Shown here: positions 1 through 10,436 of the stretch, one piece after another
Layout of the letters: the number at the start of each line of letters is the position of its first letter
Position numbering within the stretch: the stretch's first letter is position 1
NCBI GenBank assembly: GCA_900074885.1
Contig: FJUW01000008.1
Coordinates: forward strand, 345,333 to 381,885
Length of the DNA: 36,553 nucleotides
Origin: Rhynchosporium graminicola
Lineage: Eukaryota > Ascomycota > Leotiomycetes > Helotiales > Ploettnerulaceae
Reading direction: 5' to 3'
Notes under the pieces: model-generated
Seen by the model: the letters and a program-made list of their open reading frames with translations, nothing else
What the model was told of the DNA's origin: nothing
Databases searched by the model: none
Program-made: the position numbers and the translations under genes

Positions 1-2
1 AA

Positions 3-119
3 GGTACTATAGATTTAATCTATATTAGTACTTTGAAGCAAAAGGCAGACGGGTTTACTAAAGCCCTAGATAGGCCTAAATTTAAGGAGTTTATAAAACA
101 CCTTAAACTAGCTTATTAG
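3..119 (+). CDS. C-terminus of Ty1/copia pol (RNase H end), element E, 5' end outside window
   Basis: This open frame runs from the window edge to a TAG at 117-119 and gives 38 residues without a stop. It contains the motif KADGFTKAL followed by PKFKEFI and a final LKLAY. That matches the usual end of copia polyproteins, where a D-x-x-TK-A-L motif and an F-x-x-F motif close the RNase H domain. The protein would be the tail of the gag-pol polyprotein acting in the cytoplasmic virus-like particle. It is followed by about 170 bp of untranslated DNA, a purine tract at 291-301 and an LTR, as expected for a 3' end. Unlike every other coding piece here it has no RIP stop, though only 38 codons are visible. 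Most of the gene lies left of the window. Confidence 0.8.
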   Translation, partial: GTIDLIYISTLKQKADGFTKALDRPKFKEFIKHLKLAY

Positions 120-290
120 AGCTAGTAATTCAGATTGTTATAAGAGAATTAGGTTTATTTAACCTAGGAGAGTAGCTACGAGGTGGCATTTCTATTCCTT
201 ATTATATTTCTTTTGTAATAATCCAAGGGTAGTCGATTAGTGATTTACCCTATATATAGCTCTGTTTTAAAACTAACTATAAGGCTCTGA

Positions 291-301
291 TTAAGGGGGC
301 G
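291..301 (+). other. Polypurine tract of element E
   Basis: A short purine-rich run (ttaagggggcg) sits directly before the TGTTAG that opens the E LTR. This is where plus-strand priming is expected in an LTR retrotransposon. The 120-290 stretch before it is the 3' untranslated region and holds no recognisable gene. Confidence 0.7.
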
Positions 302-765
302 TGTTAGATTTGTAACTAGTACCTTAGTCAGTTCTGCCTGCATTAGCATACACACCCTATACCTTATCAGTACATAGTCTTAGTACCTAGTTCAGTACCT
401 TGCCTATGTACCTTGTTATACCTAGCACTTATACCCTGTACCTTATCAACAGCCTGTACCCTATATACTCTATTAGAGTTACCATGAAGGTTCTCGATAG
501 AGTTCTACTACTCTCTAGTACGCATATCGTACTTCTAGAGGTTTCTACTAACGTACTACTGACGTAGTATAATTCTACGGTATACGTGTCTTCTTCTATG
601 GAGTTCTATATTACGTAGTATAGAATATTCTAGAGAGCTCACATAGCTATATAAGTAGCTAGAATCTCTCCTATAGTTAGCTCTCTTTAAGTAAGCAATC
701 AAAGCAAGTCAAATTGATCACCTATTATTCTGACCTTTAGCCGATTTCCACCCTCAATTTCCACA
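302..765 (+). mobile_element. 3' LTR of copia element E (about 464 bp)
   Basis: The segment opens with TGTTAGA right after the purine tract. I place its end at ttccaca, which gives the usual TG...CA termini. A TATA-like box (ctatataag) lies near 650, followed by a plausible R/U5 region. CA and TG dinucleotides are frequent here (gcatacacacc, cagcctg, caatcaaagcaag), in contrast to the DNA from about 780 on, so this copy has largely escaped RIP. The second LTR is outside the window, so the right edge and any target-site duplication cannot be confirmed. Confidence 0.65.
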
Positions 766-1099
766 CTAAGTTAATAATATAAGCTAGATTATAGTTGCTA
801 TTCTCTCTCGTAAGATATATTATCTCGAGTTTCTCTAGTATGAAGAAGATCTTATTCTAATCTCTCTAGTCGATAATACTCTAGATATCTATCGCGAGTA
901 TAATAATATTATAGTATAAGGAGTATACTATCTTATATAAGCAGATATTATTAGCGTACCCGAATCGGAGTATTAAGTATCACGGGGCGAATATAAAGTA
1001 TGCAATATAAAAGCTTATCTATATTATAAGGAGAATTAACTAAGGAGGGAAGGGAGGAATAAGAGTCTCCCTTCGAAGAAAAGATAATACCGCGGCCGC
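766..1099. other. RIP-mutated DNA between E and F coding remains, no gene seen
   Basis: AT-rich sequence with no recognisable coding frame. By position it should hold the 3' untranslated region and part of the 3' LTR of element F (minus strand). A TATA-like stretch (cttatataag, read on the minus strand) lies near 930-940. I cannot fix an LTR edge because F's other LTR is not in the window. Confidence 0.4.
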
Positions 1100-1583
1100 T
1101 AGTAGTAGTAGTATTAGAATATGTATAATAATACGTCAGGTACTAGCGTAGACGCCTTAGGCGTTAAGTATACTAATAGGTATAACTTGTTATCTCCTTC
1201 CGTTTCGAGGTCAGGGTTATCTTGTCTATTCTTCTCTTTCTACTTATTAAGTACTATAGTAGTAATAAGAGCTACTTCTAGTTCTTATATTATTTATATA
1301 TAACTTATCTATTTATTTTAGATACTTCTTCTTTATTTAGCCTCCTTATCGAAAGGATCTCTCCGCTAGGATTTCTTTAACTTTATACTTATCTTCGTCT
1401 ACTACTAGTAGTAGTAATAACTATAAGTTATTCTATACTTAGCTTAGTAATAAGTTAGTAGTAGCTAAGTATAATAACTATATATAAAAAATATTATATA
1501 TTCCTAGTAGTATATCTAAGTAGTAGCTATACGATCTGATTGCTTCGAGTACTATATACTTAGCTTACTTTATATCGAGTTTC
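1100..1583 (-). pseudogene. C-terminal integrase tail and chromodomain of chromovirus F (fragment)
   Basis: Read on the minus strand from about 1405, the frame gives DEDKYKVKEILAERSFR, then a KKKYL..ID stretch and a region ending in VERE. This is the layout of a chromodomain (acidic start, E-I-L, basic loop, Y-L-V-K-W core), with the core Trp/Gln codons turned into stops by RIP. In chromoviruses this domain follows the integrase and binds methylated histone H3, steering integration to heterochromatin. The integrase to which it belongs lies at 31024-32220 on the same strand; element A was inserted between the two. The 60-codon plus-strand open frame at 1121-1303 is the antisense shadow of this piece. 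The gene is dead. Confidence 0.65.
1579..1583. repeat. Target-site duplication of element A (gtttc)
   Basis: The 5 bp gtttc stands immediately left of the A LTR and is repeated exactly at 31019-31023, immediately right of the other A LTR. A 5-bp duplication is typical of gypsy integrase. It proves that the two distant LTRs belong to one insertion. Confidence 0.9.
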
Positions 1584-1851
1584 TGTAACGACACAAGACT
1601 CGAGGCGGTATATAAGTAAGAATAAATAAGTAGGGAGGCTAAGAGCGATCTTATATAGTCTACTATAAAGGAAACAAAAAGATAAGGAAGAAAGAAGAAG
1701 AGAGATAGAGTATAAGGCACCTTATATATATATGCCGGTACTAGTCTAATACTATACCGGGTTAGATACTAGTTATATCGGGATACTTATGAACTTAGGC
1801 CCTAGTATCTATCCTTCTTCTTATATGATATCCAGGTGAGATATTATTATA
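1584..1851 (-). mobile_element. 3' LTR of element A
   Basis: This 268-bp copy aligns end to end with 30751-31018; differences are overwhelmingly C/T and G/A, as RIP predicts. The left edge keeps tgtaacgacacaag. On the minus strand a TATA box followed by aaggtgccttata (plus 1708-1735) would drive transcription in the 5' copy, with the pyrimidine-rich stretch after it as the start region. A near-identical ccaggtgag lies close to the 3' edge in both copies. Confidence 0.92.
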
Positions 1852-1866
1852 TTACTCCCCCCCTAA
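1852..1866 (-). other. Polypurine tract of element A
   Basis: On the minus strand this reads ttagggggggagtaa and ends exactly at the LTR. The same gggagtaa directly precedes the 3' LTRs of B and C, which also start TRTAA. It would prime plus-strand DNA synthesis. Confidence 0.85.
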
Positions 1867-2330
1867 GAAGAGCTTAACCCTAAGCTCGGAAGGTTATAGT
1901 TTATATTAGAATTTAGTCTTTATTATAACTATCTTCGTTGATATTCGCGTAATAAGTACTAGCCACTCTTTAGTAGTAGTAAATTCTTTATTAGGTTCTA
2001 GCTAGTTATATCGTTATAATAGTACTATATTAGTTATAGCTTCTAAATCGAGCGGTGAGCTATATTTACTTTATATATTTATAGTAGGAGTCGAGTTTAA
2101 GTAAGGCGTAGAGTATATAAAGGAAAGGTTTTATTAATATTAGAGCCTCTCCTTTTCAACTGCGATAACTACTTAACTTATAAGTTTACTCTCCCTAGAC
2201 TACGATATAGCTCCTAGAGTAAGTATTATTACTAATTACTATAGTAGTCTACTATAATCTTATATATTAATCGACTTAATTAACTCTTCTCTTATTATAA
2301 GTAAGTTCCTCGCCTTAGTATTAGGGATAG
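1867..2330. other. A 3' internal region, no gene seen
   Basis: RIP-mutated DNA between the polypurine tract of A and the antisense frame that starts near 2331. All frames are dense in stops. It could hold the promoter or leader of the antisense gene, but nothing in the sequence shows this. Confidence 0.3.
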
Positions 2331-3305
2331 TCTTTAAGTGAGGTATAAGGGTTCTACAGATCTATAATATTAACTCCTATAGTACCCTTACTAGTTCCTG
2401 CCGGTACTCTTTCAGCGACGTATTATATATATTACTTATAATATATTCGCGCTTTCCTTAAGATAAAGTATAATAATACTCTTATTCTAGAACTTCTATA
2501 TTCGTTTAATAAGCTTAACTCTAAGCTTTATAAGTATTATTTAGCGTTAAAGAGTAGTTATAAGTATATAAGTTACTTGAACTTAAATATAGTTATATAT
2601 ATTAACGTGTTATAGTTACCTAACTATATTAATATAGAGTATACTATTTTATCCGGTTTATTTCCTAGTAGCGAAGCTAAGGATATAGAGCTGAATCGGA
2701 GCGGTATTATAGCTACTTATAAGGCTATTAATCAGATCTATTATCTTACGAAATCTGCTGCTCCTATTATTACGTTAGAGATTACTACTATATAATTAGC
2801 AGAGACTTAGGCTTTAAAGCGATCTATAGAGAAAGTATTTAAGGAGTTAGAGTTTATTAAAGTAATAAGTTAAGATCTTTAAACCTTTAGATACTAGTAT
2901 AATACTAACGCGATATAGGATTTAGATCTTCTAATAGTAGATTCGGCGAAGTCTAGGTTAATAGTATAAATAGTATTAAAGTAGATAAAGGAGTTAAATA
3001 CTATTATATAAGAATTCGTAAAGAAGACTATATTTAAGGCTACGATATCTGATACTAAGGGAAAAAGGAATTTACTTTCTAGTTCAGAGATAGTATCGGA
3101 TCTAAATACTCTCGGACCTTCTCTAAAGAAGAAAGCCCGTAGGATTAGCTATTATACTTAGTCTACTACTAGAGCTATATTAGCAAATTTAAGTAAGGAG
3201 TTAGATATAGTAATTCTGATTCTAGATATTCCAGATTTACTAGAAGCTTTAGAGAACTTAGGGGAGAAAGCTAGTAAAGTAGAGGTAGTAAAGAAAGTAG
3301 AGTTT
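2331..3305 (+). pseudogene. Antisense third ORF of element A, unknown protein (about 325 codons, RIP stops)
   Basis: One plus-strand frame stays coherent from about 2331 to 3305 with no frameshift; I checked codon phase at 2448, 2652 and 3297. Its roughly 15-20 stops are all TAA or TAG, as expected when Gln/Trp codons suffer RIP, while the minus-strand frame I compared has about one stop per ten codons. The protein would have a leucine/tyrosine-rich N-terminal third. A charged, helical middle follows, with SIEKVFKELEFIKVI and LKQIKELNTII, and then a basic patch (SLKKKARR). The end is acidic (IPDLLEALENLGEKASKVEVV). It faces the pol gene tail to tail and ends about 165 bp from the A chromodomain. 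I do not recognise a family. It may be an accessory gene of the element, a captured host gene, or the remains of another insertion; no LTR or inverted repeat brackets it. Confidence 0.6.
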
Positions 3306-3469
3306 TAGATATAGCGTTATTATAGAGTATAATCAGGGGATTATCCTTAGTAATAAATTTTAATACTAATAACTATAATAGTTTATTATCCTCTAAGTAA
3401 CTATAATTATTTATTCTATCTTCTTAGGCTTTAATCTACTAATTTAGTTTACGCGAAGGTCTAGGTTTA

Positions 3470-5116
3470 CTTAGGTTAGTAGTATAGAAGTCTCTAAGCT
3501 TATATAGAGTACTTATTAAGTCAGAAGTATTATACTAAGTTAAGTTCAGGTCGTAGCTTAGCTAGCTAACTTAATACTTCAGATTACCTCTTAGGAGCTA
3601 TATAGTAAGTATATCTTATAACTTCTACTCTTCTTAAGTAGCGATAACCTCCGGGGGTAGGTTTAGTAGCTCCTAGCTTAGTAATAGATCGTCCGAGTCC
3701 TTAAAAAGTAATTCGAAAGCGAATATATTATATATAGAAGATCTAGGGAGTAAATCTAGCTTATAGGAGTATCCGATCCTAGCTAGGACCTAGTATAGTC
3801 CTACCTAGAGGCTAGATAGCTTCTTATTTAGCTAGTGATTCTTAAGGTTCCTTATAGAGAGAAATACCTTATCTCTAACTTCTTAGTTAATACTACGCCG
3901 TTTCGGGTTAGTTATAGCGCTTATCTTTTACTAAGTAGCTAGTATATTAGCTTTTATAACCTCGATAGCGGATTTAGTATATTTAGCTAAGGATTTAGTA
4001 TTAGTATAATTAAGCTTCTCTTATAATATTAATATAGTAAGTTGCTTCTAATCCTAGCTATTCCGTACTAATATACTATATTTAAAGGTATATAGCGTTA
4101 TACTAATAGAATCGTAAGGTAGAGTTACTTAAGCGAGGTCTATTATTAGTAATAGTTCGCCCTAGTTACTCTAGTAGTAATTAATAAAAGGTCTAAGGCG
4201 TTAGTTAATATACTAGTTTATAATCTCTATTTATCTATTAGTTTACTAATAGAAGGAAGTAGAGAGCTTAATCTTAACTCTAATTATATAATAAAACTCT
4301 TACTAGAAGGATAAGATAAACTAAGCTCCTTAGTCAGATATAATTAACTTAAGGGTATATCTGAAATAATATATCTATTAGATAAATAATATCGCTATCC
4401 CGCGGGTATCGATATTATAGTAGTATAATATTAATATAAAGTCCTTCCTTAGGCGGTCGATAAATACTAATATCCTATTAAACCTCTAGTTATTAGGTAA
4501 GAAGTCCTTAAAATCTATAGCTAAGTACTATATAGAGTAGCTAAGCACTAGTAATAGATAGAGGAATCCTTACTATTTCGTCTACTTCGGATAAGAGTAC
4601 TAGTAGGGGCAGTAATTATAAGTATATTATTTTATATTCGATATAAGTTCTTTCTAGTAATAATAGATAGAAATTATTTCGGCGGTCTTACGAGCGTTTA
4701 GATAAGCGGAGGAAATTTAATTATAGACTTCGCTAATTAAACAAGTATATAGCAGGGTATAGTATTATATATATAGATAACTATTATAAAGTAGTAAGCT
4801 ATTATTAATAATATAGCTATTTCCTAATATATTCTATTTATTAGAGAATAATTCTTAGTTAAATTACTATAGTTTCTCGATTAAATTAAAGGAGTTACGT
4901 GCGAGTTCTGATAGCGTATTAGTCTCTAGCGATATTAAGTATATATAACTAATTTAATTAATATAATATTTAGCTAGTTCCGCGTTAATCCTAAGGTCTA
5001 AGTAGTCTAGAGGTAGTAAAACCCGAGATCTACTATCCTGTTTCTATTATTCTTATATCCTTAGATCTTATTCCCTATAGCTAAGGATATTAGCTTTAGC
5101 GTTATCTTTATTAAGT
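3470..5116 (-). pseudogene. Element A pol: RNase H tail, integrase and C-terminal chromodomain
   Basis: Minus strand, continuing the RT piece that ends at 24072. Near 5110 it reads KDNAKANILS, the end of RNase H in fungal gypsy pol (family form GKDNxKADALSR). The integrase core follows: RILVFIDRLRK near 4470, IISD near 4340, and a stretch ending near 4200 with the family's H-P-Q-T-D-G-Q region damaged. The C-terminal part has DKVFLSIRNLK, KLDLPSR and PPEVIAT (about 3900-3640). A chromodomain-like end follows at 3640-3470 (ILTI-x-LLRGNLKY, then W/G positions lost). Integrase would insert the cDNA in the nucleus. RIP stops occur throughout. B sits between RNase H and integrase. Confidence 0.8.
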
Positions 5117-5121
5117 ATATA
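5117..5121. repeat. Target-site duplication of element B (atata)
   Basis: atata precedes the B 5' LTR and follows the B 3' LTR at 24067-24071. The motif is low-complexity, so alone it is weak, but it falls exactly at LTR edges defined by aligning the two copies. Confidence 0.7.
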
Positions 5122-5289
5122 TATAAGGGGCGAGCCCCAGGATTAAGCACCGGCGATACCTGTGCTTACTAAGCCTAGCGGCACCCGCATATTTTCCTTC
5201 GGAGCTAAGCTAGAACCTAACTCTCTCTTATATCGAACTTCTTAAATACTATACTTAACTATCTGCGTACGCGTTACTTACCTATGATA
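5122..5289 (+). mobile_element. 5' LTR of element B
   Basis: It opens with tataaggggcgagcccc and ends cctatgata; the copy at 23899-24066 is the same length and aligns throughout, differing mainly by C/T and G/A. Terminal TATA here is read as RIP-mutated TGTA...ACA. Confidence 0.9.
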
Positions 5290-5304
5290 TTAAGTTCGAT
5301 TAAA
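5290..5304 (+). other. Putative primer-binding region of element B
   Basis: ttaagttcgattaaa follows the 5' LTR directly. The same 15 bases follow the 5' LTR of element C at 25348. Conservation at this position suggests a primer-binding site. The gttcgat core resembles a tRNA T-loop, but I cannot name the primer, especially after RIP. Confidence 0.5.
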
Positions 5305-5344
5305 ATAAGCTAACTTATTCCTATAGTATTTACGCTAAATACTA

Positions 5345-6122
5345 GAATAGATTTATTAGGGAATATAAGCTCTTAATAGAAGGACTCTAGCGACGAACTA
5401 TAGCGTATTATATAAGAGATATATAAGCGCTAGCTCCTAATAGAGACCGAGCTAGTAAATACGCGTACCGCCCTAGAGGTATTAGAGGACGAAAGACTTA
5501 GATAAGCGCCTAGATCTAATAATACTGAAGACCTATCGTCTTCGAGTGCCCTAATGAAAACCCTTATCGAGTCTCTTATAGCGTCTCGGTCGAGCTCCGA
5601 TAGAGAACTATTAAGCTCTAGCAGATAGATACCTCCTACCTAGGATAAACGTATAGATACCTTTCGAGATTATCTCCTAAGACTAAGAAGTTCTTATCGC
5701 GTGCGCTCCGCTTAAAGGCTATCTCTTTCCGCTGATTATTACTAGGATACTATTTATAATATTCTCCTATAGCGCGAATAAGCTCGTATACGATACTTCT
5801 AGGAGAAAGGAAGCCCGATAGATAGTAAGGACCCCGAAGCTTTCTTCGCGCAGCTCGATAAAATATTCGCAGATAGCAATAAGTAAGCTAAGGCCCTCGA
5901 ACGGCTCATAAATATAAGGCACTCTATAGGATAGCCCTAGTATAAGTACTAGCTAGAATTCGACGAACTCCTACTAAGCGCTAAAGGAGAGAGCTAAGAA
6001 GATAATATAAAGATAAGTTACCTTCGGAATACGTTTTCAAACCCTATCCGAATATATATAGCTTCTATAGCTAAGACTACGGATTACTACGAATTTACTA
6101 GGGAAGTAGAACAGATTATAAC
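5345..6122 (+). pseudogene. Element B gag, N-terminal part (interrupted by D)
   Basis: The frame gives a serine-rich, acidic N-terminal region with MKTLIESLIASRSSSDREL (the ATG is at 5554, but coherent sequence starts upstream). A capsid-like region follows with DPEAFFAQLDKIFADSNK, then LERLINIRHSIG and FDELLLSAKGES, ending EFTREVEQII. This size and order fit a gypsy Gag capsid, which would form the virus-like particle. The frame stops at the D insertion and resumes at 18334. Stops are TAA/TAG at presumed Gln/Trp codons. No intact start can be chosen with confidence. Confidence 0.75.
6118..6122. repeat. Target-site duplication of the D dimer (ataac)
   Basis: ataac stands left of the first D LTR and again at 18329-18333, right of the third D LTR. 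The middle LTR has no such flank. The whole three-LTR array therefore occupies one insertion site. Confidence 0.9.
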
Positions 6123-6329
6123 TGTTGGTATCACTCTGTCGTAGTACGTACAATTAAGTAGTCTGCGTGAGCTAAAGTATAGTGATAATAGTAGTAGTAT
6201 TATCTGTTATATCGTAGCTGGTTTTCCTAGGTAGTCGAGACTCCGTAAGGGAGATATATCCGGCCGGCTAAACCCCGGCGCAGATACTCGATTAATACGT
6301 GACTATAGACTAATAACTATAGACTAACA
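6123..6329 (-). mobile_element. LTR-a of D (3' LTR of unit D1)
   Basis: Starts tgttggtatcactc and ends ctaaca on the plus strand, the best-preserved termini of the three copies. It contains the GC-rich, palindrome-like ccggccggctaaaccccggcg, shared by all copies. Confidence 0.92.
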
Positions 6330-9300
6330 CTAGGAGTACTTTAAAGTAGCTCTAAACTATCTACTTCTCCGTATAAAAGTAACGCTTTTACCTTCTAGTA
6401 AGAGTAGTACCGTAGTACTATTCGTGCAGAAGTATTATATAGTATATAGGGCTCCACGTGATCAGGTCCCGGGTCTAAAGATTCTACTTGAAAGATAACT
6501 AAACTAAACGCCTTATAAGCTCTCTTCCGGCTTCGAGTTATCTAAATTCCCTTTATCTACTTATTCTATAGGCTTAATAACTAATAGATTCGTATATAAT
6601 AGCTCCTTTAAAGCTCTATTGTAATTCGTCTTAGTTATCGTATCTGCAGGGTTATCTAGCCCTACTACCTAAATCACCTCCGATATCTCCTTTCTTTCGT
6701 ACGCTTAATATAGATATATAAGGTCGATTATCAATCTCTTCTCTCTTATAGTATTAAGTCGTACTACGTAGTTATATAAAGATTTAGAATCGGTAACTAT
6801 AATTAAAAGTAATACTTTAATCTTTATAATCTGCTTAATAGTAATCTTAATAGTACCGGCTATATCAAAACCTTCTAATATAGCGTATAGTTTAGAGGCT
6901 AGTATAGATCTAGTAACTCTCTTATAGCAGACCGAAGACTAGTAAATAATATTTAACTTATTATACTTATCTATAAGTACGTAGATATAGCTAATTTAAG
7001 AGTAGAAGTCTTTTAAATTAGTAAATGAACTATTAGTAAATATAACGAGTTTAAGAGACTTCTTATCTAATTTAACGTATTAGAGACCTTTACTATAGTT
7101 AAGCTTTTACTATAAGATTCTCTTATTTAAGAGCTTAAAGTCTTTCTCTATCGGATTTATAGTTTAAGTAGTAAAAGAGATATTAAATAATACTTCCGGC
7201 TAAGAAATAGTTACTAGGTATAAACCTCTAGCTCTCTAGGTAGCAAATTGCTCGATTTGGGTAAGACCTTATTATATACCTCCACGGGAGTTAGTAAGAT
7301 TAACTAGTTCCTTCTTAATTATTCTTAATATCTTATCATACGATTATTAAGACAGTCGAATAGAGCTATTAGTTTCTAAGGTAATATGACCTCTATTGAA
7401 GTTAATTAGGTATAAAGTAGTTAACTGTTCTCTCTCGTTCGACTTGAATCCGGCTTTCTATAGCTCTCTCTCTTCTGCGTCTATAAAGGTCTTATTACCG
7501 ACGAAGAAGATATTATCAATCTGAAGACTAAGAGCTCCTATACTAGCTTCACCTGAAACAGATAGTAGATACGTGTCGAACGTCGATAGTATTATATGGA
7601 GCTTCTTAACCTTATGTCTATAGTATATACCGAACTAATAGTTCGCTGATTCTAGTATACTATACATAGGCCTAACGCACTGCAAAAACTAATATAGCTA
7701 AGCTAGAATCTCCTTTAGAGGGCGCATAAAGAAGTTACGTATTAGGTATAACGTAGACTAAGTATAAGTTTATATAATATCATAGCTATATACCTTAAAC
7801 TCAGGGTATATAACTGCGTATACTAGTAATAGTCGTTAGCTAACTCGTTGAATAGTTAGTAATATAATAAGTACTTAGTTCTTTCCAGAGTTGTTATATA
7901 CTTATATAACTAGTCTAGACTTCTCGTAAGCTTTCTATATACCCTTAAATTTTATCTAGTTAATGAATTTAGTATTAAAGACCTTAGCTCCGGCTAGTAA
8001 TTTATCTTTATAGACTAATTTAAAGATCCCTATAGTAATTAAACTATTAATCTCCTTACGTCTTAATGCAGCGTATTAAGGTTCTACTACTAGGAAACTA
8101 ATAAATAATTTATCTATATAATTTAAGTAAACTTTAATATTATTATCTCTGAATCGAATTAGCTTTTATTAATCTCGATAAGGTTACTTCTTTAGTACTA
8201 GTATAAGTCAATTTAACTTAGTAGTACTAAGTAATAGTACTCCTAGGAGTAAGATAAGGAGTAGTAAGAGTATAATTTCAGGTATAATACTCTCTAGTTC
8301 GTTAGAATCGATATCTTCTTCGTACTATAGTTTAATCGATATAGAGCGAAAGGTTATTAGTCCGCTATCGATTTCTACTACGTAGTTCTCTTTATCTATA
8401 GAAATAAGTAGCTAAAGTATATCCTAGAAGAATTTCTCTCTCTAAACTAGTACTAGAGAGTTAAATAGAAGGTCTCTTACTACTATAGAACTAAGTCTAT
8501 TTTAAGTATTCAGGGTATTATTAACTTACTAACGACTTCGTAGTTTATAAATCTCTTCTATAGCCTTATAAAGTGTAGTAGCTTATTAGGAGACTAATAG
8601 CGAAAGTATGTCTATCTCTACTATTCTGGGATATACTCTAAATACTAGTAAAATAAGTATAATTCTACTAAGTCTAGAAATATAGTTAATTACGTAGAAT
8701 ACTATCTATAGTACTATATCTTAACTAAGGTACGGTAATTCCTTACGAATTATCGTATAAGCTCTCTTCAGAGGGCTATAGTATCTCTCTACCTTACTAA
8801 TAGAGTAGTAAGCCTCTATAGGTATAACTTTAACTATAGAACCCTCTATCTTAGTACTTTATACGAACTCTTTTGATTTAAATTACGTACCTACGTCTAT
8901 AATAATAAAATCAGGTGGTCTAAGGTAAGTATCTATCTATACTTGCTTAAATTAGTTCTATATATACTCTATAGATATATTAATAAGAAAACCTCTATTC
9001 TGAAAAGTAGTACCTTAATCGACTATATATAAGACTTATTAACTATCTAGTTATATGATATCGATCACGACTTCGTAATTAAAGTATATATTATTAGTAT
9101 TATAGAGCTTGAACTTAAATCTGCCTAGTGATCTTCCGTATAGCTAGTAGTACATATAGAGCTTAGTAAGCTCCTTTAGTACTCTTAAGTTATACTCGTG
9201 ACCGGCTTATTATAGTAAATCTTCTAGCTTTCTTACTAAGGGGTATCCGAATCAGTAGTAAAGTCGACGTAAATCCGTCTCTATAAGTACTTTTGTATTC

Positions 9301-9372
9301 GACTAGAAACACTCTATAATATATATCTTAAGTGACTCCTTCTAGAGTAAGAAGAGGTAGCCGAATCTGCGT

Positions 9373-10429
9373 ATAACTAGTATATCTCCCTATAGTATAA
9401 TAAGTACGTTACGAAGATTATCTAATATAACTCTGAGCTTATCTATATCGTCTAAATAGAGTAGAAACAGGATATCTATAGCTATAACCTCAAATTAGAT
9501 CTTTCTAATTAGAGAAGGTATAATTACTATACTAATAGAAGTAGCTTTACTAATACCGAATTTGATATTTATTCCACGGGAAGGTAAGAGTTCAGCCTTA
9601 TATAGAGCCTTATAGGCTTCGTATTAACCTTTACCTACTATAGATACCTTTACTACTCTAGTATCGATTATAATTCCATGAAAAACTAACGAATTATATC
9701 AGGGGCTACTTATTATCGTCTCTGCGGTTAGGTTCTCTTCCGTAGCTTCTTCAGTAGTATCTAAGAGGTATTTAAAAGCTATATTTACTAGGGTTTCTGT
9801 TATTAGCTATATAGCTGCTACTAAGACAGGTCCTATAGAAGTTATAAATAGAGCTTCTGGCTAAGCGTCGGAATCGTAATCTGTATCGCTCCCGGCTTCG
9901 CATAAGGTAAAGGTAGTAGCTATATACTCGTCTTCTATACTTTTATACTCTGCGATATATTATCTATATACCTTCTTAAAGACTCTTCTAAAGTTACCTT
10001 TAAACTTAGAAGAGTTCTTCGCCTTGAACTTCTCCTTAGCTTTCTCTCTTTCTTCTACTATATAGTCGAAGGATATATAATCCGTAGTATTATATACTTA
10101 GTACTTCTTAGTATTACCTTCCTTATCTAGCGTATTTATCTTCTTCTCTTCTTATATTCTGAATCGCCTTTTACTATCTCCCTTCTCTCTATATGCTTAT
10201 TCTTTATTATAATCGCTTCGGAATTTTCGATTAGTATAGAAAGTAGTATTAGTTATAGAGTATATATGCTCGTAGTTAACGATAGAGGTTCTAATAGAAG
10301 TAATCGTCTTTTTAGTAGAAATTATAAGTTAAGCTAGAGTAATTTAGTAAGCTTCCGAGCTTTAGCAGGTAGTAATAACCTTATTTATAACGAACTTCTT
10401 ATAGCGTAATTCAAAGGGTATACTATAAT
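9373..10429. repeat. First copy of 1,057-bp near-identical duplication in D1
   Basis: This block recurs at 10437-11493, just across a run of seven N. The only difference I noticed is one base near the end (caaaggg versus caaaagg). The D2 unit has the corresponding sequence once (about 15287-16338). An unmerged overlap of two contigs explains it better than a biological duplication. Confidence 0.9.
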
Positions 10430-10436
10430 NNNNNNN
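10430..10436. other. Assembly gap (seven N)
   Basis: The N run falls between the two copies of the 1,057-bp block, so the scaffold join was probably made between overlapping contig ends. Confidence 0.95.

Noticed and set aside
1090..1115. accgcggccgc with a tag repeat as a regulatory CpG-rich site
   Set aside because: It lies in the C-terminal tail of the F chromodomain frame. GC-only steps are simply immune to RIP, which leaves such patches.
1121..1303. 60-codon open frame on the plus strand
   Set aside because: It is antisense to the F chromodomain fragment, which reads coherently on the minus strand, and has no recognisable composition or context of a gene.
2331..3305. Antisense ORF of A as a separate nested transposon
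   Set aside because: I found no LTR, inverted repeat or TSD around it. Not fully excluded, since RIP may hide ends; kept as an element A gene with moderate confidence.
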